The notes below the pieces were generated by a model. The model saw nothing but the letters and a program-made list of their open reading frames with translations, had not been told where the DNA came from and searched no databases. From assembly GCA_013216135.1 (NCBI GenBank), contig JABSOS010000005.1, positions 62,001 through 126,000 of the forward strand: a DNA stretch of 64,000 nucleotides, written 5' to 3'. The translations under genes were made by a program, and so were the position numbers. Numbering within the stretch: position 1 is the stretch's first letter; each line of letters opens with the position of its first letter. This stretch comes from Candidatus Caenarcanales bacterium (GTDB taxonomy: Bacteria; Cyanobacteriota; Vampirovibrionia; LMEP-6097). Shown here piece by piece: positions 26,570 through 35,484 of this stretch.

Positions 26570-27877
26570 ATGAATGATGTTGCTTCAAGCCGAGTAAGTG
26601 TAACTTCGGGATTACAAGTCTCTCATAAAGTTGAGGTTAAAGCTTCTAATAATTTTGATGTTGACAAGCCATCAAACACTATTCAAGGGAATCATGAATC
26701 TTTACAGTTAATATTAACTATGGCAGCTTTAGTGAAGACTCCTAAGTTATTCATTGATAACTTAAGATTTAAAAATACCAATAATGACGAATTGAGTCAG
26801 AGAATAAGCCATTTAATTGATGATAATTATTCAGAATTAGAAAAGATTTTTAAGCCCTATTACTTTGATAAAGATGAATGCGATAAAGGAGATATTGGAA
26901 AAGGTGTTCAATATGAAAGGTTTTTTAGAAGTGGTAAACAATTACCAGTAAATGGAGTTAGCTTTACTTTTCCTGATGGATATATTGTTCGAACAGTTGT
27001 TAAAACTTCTAATAAAGATATTCCAAAAGAAAATAATGTTATTCGAGACGGATATCCTATGATATACGGAAAGTTTGATTATGAAGATAGTAGAAATGTG
27101 TATCTTTTAGAATATGTAGATGGTTTTGATTATAAGAGAGGTAAGGAAGAATTTGATAATCTTATATCTCAAGAAGCTTATCAAGAACAGTTAGCCTCAG
27201 ATTTATTTCCAGTGATAGATAGTTTATTTGCTAAAACAAATTATTATATTGAAGATATTTCACCTGTTGCTGGGCATAATGTGATTTTTGATAAAGAAAA
27301 AAAAGTTTTTAGATTTTTTGATACTGATACCATTTCAAAAAGTAATTTATCAAAAGATGAAAAATGGCTAAGACTTTTTCAGCATCTTGATTTTAGAGCT
27401 GCATCTAGAATGATGAACGCATCTGAAAGTAATTTAGAAGATAAACATATTCGATTTATGTTTCATATATTAAAAAAAGCACTTGAAGCTAATCCTGATC
27501 TTTCTCTGCAAAAAAGTGAAAAGTCTGTTCATGCTAAAGGGCTAGATTTTGTTGAACCTGACTTTAGTGGAGTATTGAGAAACTCTAAAGAAGAAATCAT
27601 AAATGATAATGCTGCTCCTGAACTATATGACTCGCTTAGAAGGAATTTATTAAGAAGAAGGATGATGGCTGCTAGAAAAGGTGAAGAAGTTTCTCAGTTT
27701 TCTAAAGACCCGAGTGAAGTAAATTTACCAATTCTATTACAAAGAAACAATATTTTGACAGTAACTAAGGTTAGAGATGAATTAAAAGAAGCTGCAAAGA
27801 GTAATGATTATAATTTATTCAGCGATTTATTAAAGCAGTCGAATAAGCTTATTTCTGAAGAAAAGATAATTCAATAG
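26570..27877 (+). CDS. hypothetical protein, possibly protein-kinase-like
   Basis: A 435-residue cytosolic protein from the ATG at 26570, chosen because AAAGGTGA lies upstream; an in-frame TTG at 26540 would add ten residues. Features that recall the kinase-like/aminoglycoside phosphotransferase fold, in order: YIVRTVVK (possible ATP-lysine strand), YLLEYVDGFD (hinge-like), EDISPVAGHNVIFD (D and N as in catalytic loops, though spaced wider than the usual D-x4-N), and VFRFFDTDT (metal-binding D). The C-terminal third is helical and basic. It ends two bases from the convergent ABC transporter gene. The kinase reading is a hypothesis only. Confidence 0.45.
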   Translation: MNDVASSRVSVTSGLQVSHKVEVKASNNFDVDKPSNTIQGNHESLQLILTMAALVKTPKLFIDNLRFKNTNNDELSQRISHLIDDNYSELEKIFKPYYFDKDECDKGDIGKGVQYERFFRSGKQLPVNGVSFTFPDGYIVRTVVKTSNKDIPKENNVIRDGYPMIYGKFDYEDSRNVYLLEYVDGFDYKRGKEEFDNLISQEAYQEQLASDLFPVIDSLFAKTNYYIEDISPVAGHNVIFDKEKKVFRFFDTDTISKSNLSKDEKWLRLFQHLDFRAASRMMNASESNLEDKHIRFMFHILKKALEANPDLSLQKSEKSVHAKGLDFVEPDFSGVLRNSKEEIINDNAAPELYDSLRRNLLRRRMMAARKGEEVSQFSKDPSEVNLPILLQRNNILTVTKVRDELKEAAKSNDYNLFSDLLKQSNKLISEEKIIQ

Positions 27878-27879
27878 TT

Positions 27880-29547
27880 CTAATTAACCTGCAAGTGTGC
27901 CTGTCCGTCCTGGATAGAAATAACTTTATCAGCGTGTTTAATAGTTTCTAATCTATGAGCAATTACTAATAAAGTTTTATCCTGACGGTATTTCTCAAGT
28001 TCATGTTGAATAAAGGCTTCTGTCGACAAATCGATTTTAGCTGTAGCTTCATCAAGAATAAGTAAACGTGGTTTGCTCACTACAGCTCGTGCAAAATTGA
28101 TTACTTGTTCTTCTCCAGCAGAGATATTGCTCGCACGCTCATTAAGTTCAGTGTCTAGATTCATTTTTAAAGCACGAAGAAAAGGTTTAGCCTGGCTTAG
28201 TTCGACGTCATCTCTATTAAGGTGAATATTTGATTCGAGGTTACCTGAGAAAATATATGAATCCTGGTGGATGACAGAAAGAAACTCTCTGAGTTCCTTG
28301 TAACTAATATCTTTGATATCTACTCCAAGGATTTTAATCGAACCTTTTTGTGGTTCGTATAATCTAGTAAGCAGTTTTATTATTGTACTTTTCCCTGCAC
28401 CAGTTTTACCAATAATGGCAATAAATTCATTCTTTTTAACTTTAAAGTTTAAACCTTGAAGTATCCATTTACTTTCTTCTTCAGTGTCATATTTAAACCA
28501 AACATCATCAAACTCTATTAAATACTCAGACTCTTTGTTTTCAAGCTTAAGGCTTTTATCCTCAGTTTCTTTAATAGAGTCTTCCTCTAGTAATAGCTCA
28601 CTGATTCTTTCAGCAGCGGTAAAGCCTGACTGGATAGTTGTAAATCTATCACTTAGATTACGGATCGGATCAAAAAGCGTTTGTGCGTACTGTAAGAAAG
28701 CGATTATAGTTCCGATACTTAAAGCTTGTTTGATAAGAATCTCTTTACTGATAAATACTAGAGCTACCATACTAACTATGCTAATAAGTTCAATCCCTGC
28801 TGAGAAGTTAGAGTCAGCCCAAATGCTTTTATCATTAGCTTTAAAGTATTCTTCATTAGAGTCATTGAAGATCTTTTTATTTTTATCAGCACAGTTAAGC
28901 ATCTGTACTACTGAGATACCGACTATGTTTTGCTGAAGGAAAGAGTTTAAAGCCCCAAGTTTTTTACGGGCATTTAGATTAGACTTACGGTAACTTTTCT
29001 GAAAGTGGTTTGCGATTATAGTTACTGGGATTAAAAAGAAAACTAGTATGAGACAGAGTTTCCAGTTTATATAAAGCATGAAGCCGATGATAGTAACTAT
29101 ATTAAATAAATCAATTACTACTGAAATTAAACCTCCAGCAAAGCTGTCGGTTAACTGTTCGACATCACTTGTGATCCTAGTAACTGTTCTTCCTATAGGA
29201 CTTCTATCAAAAAAGCTCATAGGAAGTTTTTCTAAATGCTCAAATAGAGTTTGCCGAATATCAGTAATGATTTTCTGGGCGGTGCTGTTAATAACCCAGA
29301 TTTGGCTTAGATGAATAAAGAAATTAACTGTTATCGCAGCTAGGAAAAATAAAACATAGTTTTGTAAAAGTCCATAGTCACCTGTTTTTAATGGACCATC
29401 AACTGCTTTTTGGATAATGAATGGCTGAATAGAATAAGCAATTGAGCTTAAAGGTAGGATTAGTAAAGTCGCTAAAAGTGTTTTTTTATAAGGCTTAGCG
29501 AAGCTAAGCATAAGTTTTAGAAGTTCTAAGTCTTTATTCTTAGTCAT
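27880..29547 (-). CDS. ABC exporter half-transporter, catalytic-Walker-B subunit
   Basis: A 555-residue transmembrane-ATPase fusion: six membrane helices (residues about 20-300) then a nucleotide-binding domain with Walker A GKTGAGKST, a degenerate signature NISAGEEQ in place of LSGGQ, and Walker B LLILDEATAKID with the catalytic Glu. It overlaps the upstream partner gene by eight bases. The partner has a perfect signature but lacks the Glu, so the two are complementary halves of one heterodimeric exporter with a single canonical ATP site. Substrate (lipid, peptide or drug) is unknown. Confidence 0.9.
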   Translation of the reverse strand: MTKNKDLELLKLMLSFAKPYKKTLLATLLILPLSSIAYSIQPFIIQKAVDGPLKTGDYGLLQNYVLFFLAAITVNFFIHLSQIWVINSTAQKIITDIRQTLFEHLEKLPMSFFDRSPIGRTVTRITSDVEQLTDSFAGGLISVVIDLFNIVTIIGFMLYINWKLCLILVFFLIPVTIIANHFQKSYRKSNLNARKKLGALNSFLQQNIVGISVVQMLNCADKNKKIFNDSNEEYFKANDKSIWADSNFSAGIELISIVSMVALVFISKEILIKQALSIGTIIAFLQYAQTLFDPIRNLSDRFTTIQSGFTAAERISELLLEEDSIKETEDKSLKLENKESEYLIEFDDVWFKYDTEEESKWILQGLNFKVKKNEFIAIIGKTGAGKSTIIKLLTRLYEPQKGSIKILGVDIKDISYKELREFLSVIHQDSYIFSGNLESNIHLNRDDVELSQAKPFLRALKMNLDTELNERASNISAGEEQVINFARAVVSKPRLLILDEATAKIDLSTEAFIQHELEKYRQDKTLLVIAHRLETIKHADKVISIQDGQAHLQVN

Positions 29548-31252
29548 TACTTAGCTCTCCTTCTTTTTTAATTAAATTCGATGCTTTATACCAAAGCTGT
29601 TTATAAACTGAATCTTCGTGTGGGCTTCTTAATAATTCTTGATGGCGACCTTGTTCTACGATATTAAATTTATCCATTACAAATATATTTTCAGCGTTCT
29701 GGATAATTTGTAATTTATGAGTAATGAATATCGTGGTTTTTCCTTTCCTTAATTCATGAATGTTTGTAAGGATTTGGCTCGCGATGTGATCATCGATACT
29801 GCTTAAAGAATCGTCCAGAATTAAGATATCTGGATTGATTGCAAGAGCTCTTGCTATCGCTACTCTTTGTCTTTGACCACCAGAAAGAGTTATACCTCTT
29901 TCACCGACTACTGTTTGGTAGCCATCAGGGAATTTATGGATTTCTTCATGGAAGCAAGCTGCTTTAGAGTATTTCTCAACTTCTTCATCACTGATATCGA
30001 CGCCATAGGCGATGTTCTCAGCAATGCTAGTCGAGAACAGGAAAGTTTCCTGAGGAACCATATTTATGATTTTTCTTAGAGAATCAATTTTTATATTTTT
30101 AATATCAATGCCATCTATAAAAATTTCGTTTTTCTCACAGTCTTTAAGGCGCATTAATTTTTGGGCAAGTATACTTTTTCCAGATCCTATAGGTCCTACT
30201 ATGCCTATCTTTTGACCTTTTAAAATCTGCGCGCCTAAGGAGTGTAACTGTATAGAGTCTTTAAACTCTGAAACTTCTTCAGCGCCATCTGCATCTGCGA
30301 TCTGGGCTTTTATATTTAAAACTTCAGTAATTCTTCTAGAGCTGACTTGAACTCTATAGACGATAGTTATTAACCAGCCGAGAGTTGCGATAGGCCAGAT
30401 CAGGCGCTCAATATAAAGTGAATAGGCTGCAAAGTCACCTAAGCTAAAGTTAGATTTCAGTACTGCGCCACCACCTATGTATAGAAGTAGTATGAAACCT
30501 AAGCTGGCAACTACTTTCATGATAGGGCTAATAAAACTTCTTGCTTTTATTAAATGCAAATATTCTTCTAAAAGATCATGATTTTGTTCTTTGAAGCGTT
30601 TGATTTCAGCTTCTTCCTGCCCGTAGCTTTTTATGATATGAATCCCACTTAAATTCTGTTCTATAAAGTGACTTATGCTGCCAAGCATCTCTGTTACTTT
30701 TTGTTGGTGGGTTTTAATCGCTTTACTTAAATAGGTGACAAATCCTATTAGGATAGGAACCAATGATAAAAAGCTGATGGTAAGAGTGCTGTTTACTTGC
30801 CACATTAGTGGCACTATCACAGAAAAAGCAATGGTACTATTCATGATATTTAAAATGGCAAAGCCGCCTAAAGCTCTGAAGGATTGAACGTCATTCGTGA
30901 TAATAGAGATCAAATCTCCAGCTTTTTTATTTTCAAAGAAAGCTGGTTCAAGATGAACTAGGTGATTGAAAATATCTTTTTTAAGATCAAATTCTATTTG
31001 CCTGCCGATACCGAAGATAACGTGTCTTGATTTAGTTCTTAAAAACGCCATGATTAGTGCAGAGCCTAAAAGGGTCAGTAAGATTTCGTTGATTGAACTT
31101 GAAAGAGTTTCTGGGGTGATGGACTGATTTTGAAGCAAGTTAATTGCTTTTTTAATTAGCTGAGGAATGTAAGCAGCAAGCAAATTAACGCCGATTAAGA
31201 ATAAGGCGCCTAGAAGGTATGATTTCCAGTATTTTGTGAAGTATTTATACAC
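29540..31252 (-). CDS. ABC exporter half-transporter, canonical-signature subunit
   Basis: A 570-residue half-transporter with six membrane helices (residues about 10-300) and an ATPase domain: Walker A GPIGSGKS, perfect signature LSGGQRQRVAIARAL, but Walker B LILDDSLSSID, where Asp replaces the catalytic Glu. Heterodimeric exporters of the MdlAB/TM287-288 kind show just this split. First gene of the pair, with the partner starting inside its last codons, so translation is coupled. No membrane-fusion protein or outer-membrane channel gene lies nearby, which speaks against a dedicated type I secretion role. Confidence 0.9.
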   Translation of the reverse strand: MYKYFTKYWKSYLLGALFLIGVNLLAAYIPQLIKKAINLLQNQSITPETLSSSINEILLTLLGSALIMAFLRTKSRHVIFGIGRQIEFDLKKDIFNHLVHLEPAFFENKKAGDLISIITNDVQSFRALGGFAILNIMNSTIAFSVIVPLMWQVNSTLTISFLSLVPILIGFVTYLSKAIKTHQQKVTEMLGSISHFIEQNLSGIHIIKSYGQEEAEIKRFKEQNHDLLEEYLHLIKARSFISPIMKVVASLGFILLLYIGGGAVLKSNFSLGDFAAYSLYIERLIWPIATLGWLITIVYRVQVSSRRITEVLNIKAQIADADGAEEVSEFKDSIQLHSLGAQILKGQKIGIVGPIGSGKSILAQKLMRLKDCEKNEIFIDGIDIKNIKIDSLRKIINMVPQETFLFSTSIAENIAYGVDISDEEVEKYSKAACFHEEIHKFPDGYQTVVGERGITLSGGQRQRVAIARALAINPDILILDDSLSSIDDHIASQILTNIHELRKGKTTIFITHKLQIIQNAENIFVMDKFNIVEQGRHQELLRSPHEDSVYKQLWYKASNLIKKEGELSND

Positions 31253-31345
31253 GCTACTTTAGTCTTTCCTAAAGATATACCCTATATCGTATCTTGAATT
31301 TAGAGCTTTAGTCTTAAGTTTTGCTGAAATGTGTAAATTTGCTTT

Positions 31346-32068
31346 TTATTCAAACTTTTCAATCAACTTATATTCAGATTTTATAGGTTCTTGATAATCC
31401 TCTTTCCTACGAACCTGAACTACTTCTAAGCCAGCTTCAGCTGCTGCTTTAAGCTCTTCTTCTATATCTGAATAAAAAGTTATTTCTCTCGGTGGAATTC
31501 CTATCTTAAGTGCAATGCTTTTATACGATTCCGCTACTTTCTTTGAACCGATCTTAGTGTCAAAGAAACCATCAAATAATTCTTTAATATCACCAAATTT
31601 AGAATATTCAAAAAGTAATTCCTGGGCTTTTACCGAACCTGAAGAGTAAACATAGATTTTAGTTCCTGCTTCTTTTTCATTTTTCAGCCATTCATAAGCG
31701 TCATCATATAAGTGCCCTTTATAGGCTCCTTTGCGATAGCCTTCCTCCCAGATGAGACCTTGAAGTTCTTTAAGAGGAGTGATTTTTCGATCTTCAGCAA
31801 GCCATTGTAATAGAGCTTGAATCGCTGTGTAGAGCTGAGCTTCGATAATAATATCTGCTTGGGTTGGGTCATAGCTAATGCCATCAGCATTACCTTCTTT
31901 AACTTCTTCTAAAACACTATCTATGATAGGAAATAATTTCGGCTCGTGCTCATAGTTATCGAGTATATAATCTTTAATGTACTCTTTAGAATAAGGGAAA
32001 AGAGTATCTTTCACGAAGGAAAGAGAGGTAATAGTACCTTCAATGTCAGTTAGTATCGTTTTACTCAT
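31346..32068 (-). CDS. mtnC: enolase-phosphatase E1, MtnC
   Basis: A 240-residue HAD-superfamily enzyme with the family start TDIEGTITSLSFVKDTLFPY, in which the nucleophile Asp is in DxEGT, and the later motifs YVYSSGSVKAQ and IGSKKVAESY with FYSDIEEELKAA. It enolises and dephosphorylates 2,3-diketo-5-methylthiopentyl-1-phosphate to acireductone in methionine salvage. Its ATG overlaps the stop of mtnD by four bases, giving translational coupling. Last gene of the mtnB-mtnD-mtnC run. Confidence 0.93.
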   Translation of the reverse strand: MSKTILTDIEGTITSLSFVKDTLFPYSKEYIKDYILDNYEHEPKLFPIIDSVLEEVKEGNADGISYDPTQADIIIEAQLYTAIQALLQWLAEDRKITPLKELQGLIWEEGYRKGAYKGHLYDDAYEWLKNEKEAGTKIYVYSSGSVKAQELLFEYSKFGDIKELFDGFFDTKIGSKKVAESYKSIALKIGIPPREITFYSDIEEELKAAAEAGLEVVQVRRKEDYQEPIKSEYKLIEKFE

Positions 32069-32631
32069 TTCTTAACTATGTTAACAAATTCATCATAATT
32101 CTCAAACTTATGAGAGATAGAATCATCCATATAGTTAGGCACCCAGCCACTTTCATCACTAAAAAATCTTAAGCATTTAAATTCTGGCTCTGAACCCATA
32201 TCAAACCAATGCTGAGTATCAGCAGGCACATTAATAAAATCACCGGCTTCACAGAGAATACTAAACACTTTATTTGTTTTGTGAATAGTAAATAAGCCAG
32301 AGCCAGAGATGAAATATCTGACTTCATCATCACTATGGGTGTGTTCTTTAAGAAATTTTTCACGCGTGGCTTGAAAGTTTTCAGATTTAGCAAAGTCTTT
32401 TTTGATATCCATTAAATCTACAGATTTGAAATTATGTTTTATTTTTATATCTTCAATTTGATTTGCAAAAGTATTGAAAATTTCTTCTTTCGAGGAGTCA
32501 GCTTTTAACATAGAGCTATCCCACTTCTCGATATTGATAGCTATTTCAGCTAAAAGATTTTTGATTTCAGTAAAATCTTTAGTACTTGAAATCAGTTTAT
32601 TCTTCTCATCAAATATTTTTAAGTGACTCAT
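32065..32631 (-). CDS. mtnD: acireductone dioxygenase, MtnD
   Basis: A 188-residue cupin enzyme. The metal ligands are visible in EHTHSDDEVRYFISGSG (H, H and E) and in ADTQHWFDMG (the last His). With Fe(II) the enzyme makes the methionine precursor 2-oxo-4-methylthiobutyrate plus formate; with Ni an off-pathway reaction is known, and the metal cannot be told here. It lies ten bases after mtnB and overlaps mtnC by four bases, so the three enzymes convert methylthioribulose phosphate to the methionine 2-oxo acid in sequence. Confidence 0.93.
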   Translation of the reverse strand: MSHLKIFDEKNKLISSTKDFTEIKNLLAEIAINIEKWDSSMLKADSSKEEIFNTFANQIEDIKIKHNFKSVDLMDIKKDFAKSENFQATREKFLKEHTHSDDEVRYFISGSGLFTIHKTNKVFSILCEAGDFINVPADTQHWFDMGSEPEFKCLRFFSDESGWVPNYMDDSISHKFENYDEFVNIVKK

Positions 32632-32641
32632 AAATTTCCTT

Positions 32642-33280
32642 TTAACTAAGCTGAAGCTCCAGTATATAAGATTCTATTAGAGTGTTGATCGCATCTACAT
32701 GTCTTATCGCTTCAGCTTTTGTCTTTCCCCAAGTGTATAAACCGTGTCCTGCAAGTATATAAGCGTGTGTTTTATTGCTGGAGCTAGCTTCTTTTAGGGT
32801 GTTTAAAATTTTACTTGCTAGCCTTGCTATGTCTTGATCGTTAGCAAAAATAGGAATGATTTCTGTGTGCTCGTGTGTGCTAACACCAGAAAGAGCTTTA
32901 AGTAATTCAAAGTCATTAAGTTTGACTTCATTGATTCCTTTTTTTAGTAAAACTTTTGAGAGAACAGCACTTGATGAAGAGTGGAAGTGGGAGATGAAGT
33001 TAGCTTCTGAGAAGATAGAGTAGATTTGAGTGTGTAGCAGTGTTTCAGCAGATGGTTTCTCTGAAGGGTTTAGGGCTTTGCCTGAGTAATCTATTTCCAT
33101 TAAATCTTTACTTGTGAGCTTGCCTTTATCTTTACCTGATTGAGTGATTAGAATCTTTTCTGAATTGATTCTTGCAGAAAAATTACCTGAAGTAGCTGGC
33201 ACTAGATTTTTCTCTGCGCAGAATTTTGCTATGGAGATTAAGCTAGTGGATATTTCTTTATTTTCAGACATAGTCAGCAT
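32642..33280 (-). CDS. mtnB: methylthioribulose-1-phosphate dehydratase, MtnB
   Basis: A 212-residue class II aldolase/adducin family enzyme with zinc ligands in FISHFHSSSSAVLS (HxH) and a third His near the end of the core (LAGHGLYTWGKTKAEA). With MtnD and MtnC beside it, the salvage-pathway dehydratase is the right specific call over L-fuculose aldolase relatives. The first ATG (33280) has AGGT some ten bases upstream; a second ATG four codons on is possible. mtnA, mtnK and the nucleosidase are not in the window. Confidence 0.92.
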   Translation of the reverse strand: MLTMSENKEISTSLISIAKFCAEKNLVPATSGNFSARINSEKILITQSGKDKGKLTSKDLMEIDYSGKALNPSEKPSAETLLHTQIYSIFSEANFISHFHSSSSAVLSKVLLKKGINEVKLNDFELLKALSGVSTHEHTEIIPIFANDQDIARLASKILNTLKEASSSNKTHAYILAGHGLYTWGKTKAEAIRHVDAINTLIESYILELQLS

Positions 33281-33347
33281 TTAAGGATTACCTGAAGAGA
33301 AATTATACCAAAGCCATCAATTTTACTAATGTTAGAATTTAAAACAC

Positions 33348-34121
33348 TTGTTAACTCTAAAAAGCTTATTAGAATACGACACCAACCTTTTTTCAGAAGG
33401 CAACTACGATATTTTAGTAGGGTTAGATGAAGTCGGTAGAGGTTGTCTAGCTGGTCCTGTGGCTGTTGCTGCTTACTCAAGTATGACTTTTTGTGACAGT
33501 AAACTTACTAAATCATTAAATGAAAAGAAGCTTCAGTTTTTAACTAAAAGAAGATCTTTAGAATCGATCAATTCTCTTAAGGAACTCAATGATAGTAAGA
33601 AAGTGAAAGCTTCTTCGAGACAGCTTTTGGTAGATACTTTAAAAGATGATATTAAATCTTCATACTACGCTATAGGCGAAAAATCTTCTGTGTATATAGA
33701 TGAGCACGGAATTGTAATTTCTATTTTTGAAGCGATGAAAGAAGCTTTAGTAAAGGTTTTAGATTCATATAATAATGAACATAAGCAAAAAATCAAGTCT
33801 ATCTTAGTTTTAGTCGATGGTTTAAAAGTAATTCCTAAGCTTGAAGAATTTTTAGAGTTAGCTGGATTTGATATTAAAGTTACTCAAAAAGCTATTCGTA
33901 AAGGAGATGCGCATAGCGCATCTATCGCAGCTGCAAGTAATATCGCAAAAGATTACCGTGATAAATTAATGCGTAAGTTAGTTGCTGATAACCCTGAATT
34001 AAATATTTACTCTTGGAAAACGAATGTCGGTTACGGTTCCAAGAAGCATAGAGATGCTATCTCTGAACATGGTTTAAGTGAGTACCACAGAAGAAGCTTC
34101 TGCCGCTCCTATCAGCTCTAG
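33348..34121 (+). CDS. rnhB: ribonuclease HII
   Basis: A 257-residue RNase HII: ILVGLDEVGRGCLAGPVAVA carries the first acidic residues (D, E), then the aspartate in LVLVDGLKVIP, and the motif KGDAHSASIAAASNIAKDYRD. It cleaves RNA of RNA-DNA hybrids and removes misincorporated ribonucleotides. The frame's only start is TTG at 33348. An ATG at 33329 one frame away would lead in smoothly (MLEFKTLVNS) if the A5 tract at 33359-33363 had one A fewer, so the true start is uncertain. Its last 48 bases overlap the convergent trmFO gene. Confidence 0.92.
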   Translation: MLTLKSLLEYDTNLFSEGNYDILVGLDEVGRGCLAGPVAVAAYSSMTFCDSKLTKSLNEKKLQFLTKRRSLESINSLKELNDSKKVKASSRQLLVDTLKDDIKSSYYAIGEKSSVYIDEHGIVISIFEAMKEALVKVLDSYNNEHKQKIKSILVLVDGLKVIPKLEEFLELAGFDIKVTQKAIRKGDAHSASIAAASNIAKDYRDKLMRKLVADNPELNIYSWKTNVGYGSKKHRDAISEHGLSEYHRRSFCRSYQL

Positions 34122-35462
34122 TGAACGCTGTGCTAAAAATTCATTTTTAAGTTTTTTATTCTTTCTAATTTTCTTCTCCATGTCATCTGGGTTCGTATTT
34201 ATGATTCCCCAGTTAGAGTTTATCGGTTGAAAGTTTTTAGGATCTGCATGAGAAATGTAGTTGGTTAAAGCGCCGAGCATGGTTTCTTTAGCTAAAGGCT
34301 TTATTTCCTGTTTCTGGATTTGTCCGATTATATTTCTAGCTACAACAATTCCCGTAGCAGCTGATTCCGTGTATCCTTCTACTCCAGTGATTTGCCCAGC
34401 AAAGAAAATATTAGATTTATTTTTTAAAGATAGATCTGGATTGAGACAGAGAGGGCTATTTAGATAAATATTCTGATGCATAACTCCATAGCGGACTATA
34501 TCCATATTTTCTAAACCTGGAATCATTGAAAAGACTCGCTTCTGCTCGCCCCATTTTAGATTGGTTTGAAAGCCTACTATGTTGTAAAGTGAGCCGATAA
34601 CATTATCCTGTCTGAGTTGAACTACAGCAAAAGCTTTTTTATCAGGGGTTCTTGGGTCAGTCAGACCTACTGGCTTTAAAGGTCCAAATCTTAAAGTATC
34701 TATCCCTCTAGCGGCTATAGCTTCTACTGGCATACAGCCTTCAAAGTATTTTATTTTTTCTTTTTCAAAATCCTTTAGAGGAGCTTTTTCTGCATCGATT
34801 AAAGCTTGCCAGAATGCGTAGTAATCATCTTTATCATAGAACGGACAATTTATATAATCATCGGTTTCACCTTTACCATAGCGGGACGCTTTAAAAGCAA
34901 TATCCATATTTATGCTGTCAGATGTTAGGATTGGGCTAGCAGCATCAAAGAATTTCAAGAATTCATTATTACCTGTGAGTTTTTGGATTTCACTTGCAAG
35001 GCTAGGACTAGTAAGTGGTCCAGAGGCTATTACTAAGTAATCTGAAGAATTATTTTCAAGAATAGTTTCTGGGATTGATTGAAATTCATCTCTAATTATT
35101 TTTATATTTTCATGTGAATTGATCTTTTCAGTAATAATTTCAGCAAATTTATCTCGATCTACAGCAAGTGCCTGTCCAGCTGGGACTTTAGATTCTAAAG
35201 CTGACTCGATGATAATGCTATTAAAATGCTGCATTTCTTTAATAAGAACACCACGTGCGGTAGTTAAAAATTCTGAACCTAAGCTGTTACTACAAACCAA
35301 TTCAGCAAAGTTATCAGTGTGGTGTGCAGGTGTTTTAATTTTAGGGCGCATCTCATAGAGTTCAATTTCTAGATCGGTGTTATTCTTTTTAGCTTCTTTA
35401 GCGATTTGAAAAGCAGTTTCTGTTCCTGCAAGTCCAGCGCCGATGACAGTTACTTTAGGCAT
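34074..35462 (-). CDS. trmFO: folate-dependent tRNA (uracil-54-C5)-methyltransferase TrmFO
   Basis: A 462-residue flavoprotein with the FAD motif VIGAGLAGTETAFQIA, the family stretch RPKIKTPAHHTDNFAELVCS, and QITGVEGYTESAATGIVVA near the C-terminus. It makes ribothymidine at position 54 of tRNAs with methylenetetrahydrofolate and FADH2; TrmFO occurs in Firmicutes, Cyanobacteria and some Proteobacteria. A TATAAT (35471-35476) ends eight bases before the ATG, suggesting a leaderless transcript. The 3' end overlaps rnhB by 48 bases on the opposite strand. Confidence 0.95.
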   Translation of the reverse strand: MPKVTVIGAGLAGTETAFQIAKEAKKNNTDLEIELYEMRPKIKTPAHHTDNFAELVCSNSLGSEFLTTARGVLIKEMQHFNSIIIESALESKVPAGQALAVDRDKFAEIITEKINSHENIKIIRDEFQSIPETILENNSSDYLVIASGPLTSPSLASEIQKLTGNNEFLKFFDAASPILTSDSINMDIAFKASRYGKGETDDYINCPFYDKDDYYAFWQALIDAEKAPLKDFEKEKIKYFEGCMPVEAIAARGIDTLRFGPLKPVGLTDPRTPDKKAFAVVQLRQDNVIGSLYNIVGFQTNLKWGEQKRVFSMIPGLENMDIVRYGVMHQNIYLNSPLCLNPDLSLKNKSNIFFAGQITGVEGYTESAATGIVVARNIIGQIQKQEIKPLAKETMLGALTNYISHADPKNFQPINSNWGIINTNPDDMEKKIRKNKKLKNEFLAQRSLELIGAAEASSVVLT

Positions 35463-35470
35463 AGAATAGG

Positions 35471-35476
35471 ATTATA
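35471..35476 (-). promoter_or_regulatory. -10 element of likely leaderless trmFO promoter
   Basis: TATAAT on the minus strand ends eight bases before the trmFO ATG, and no Shine-Dalgarno is seen in between. The element lies just downstream of the stop codon (35485-35487) of the frame-broken gene upstream. No convincing -35 is present. Confidence 0.45.
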
Positions 35477-35484
35477 GCGTTTCA

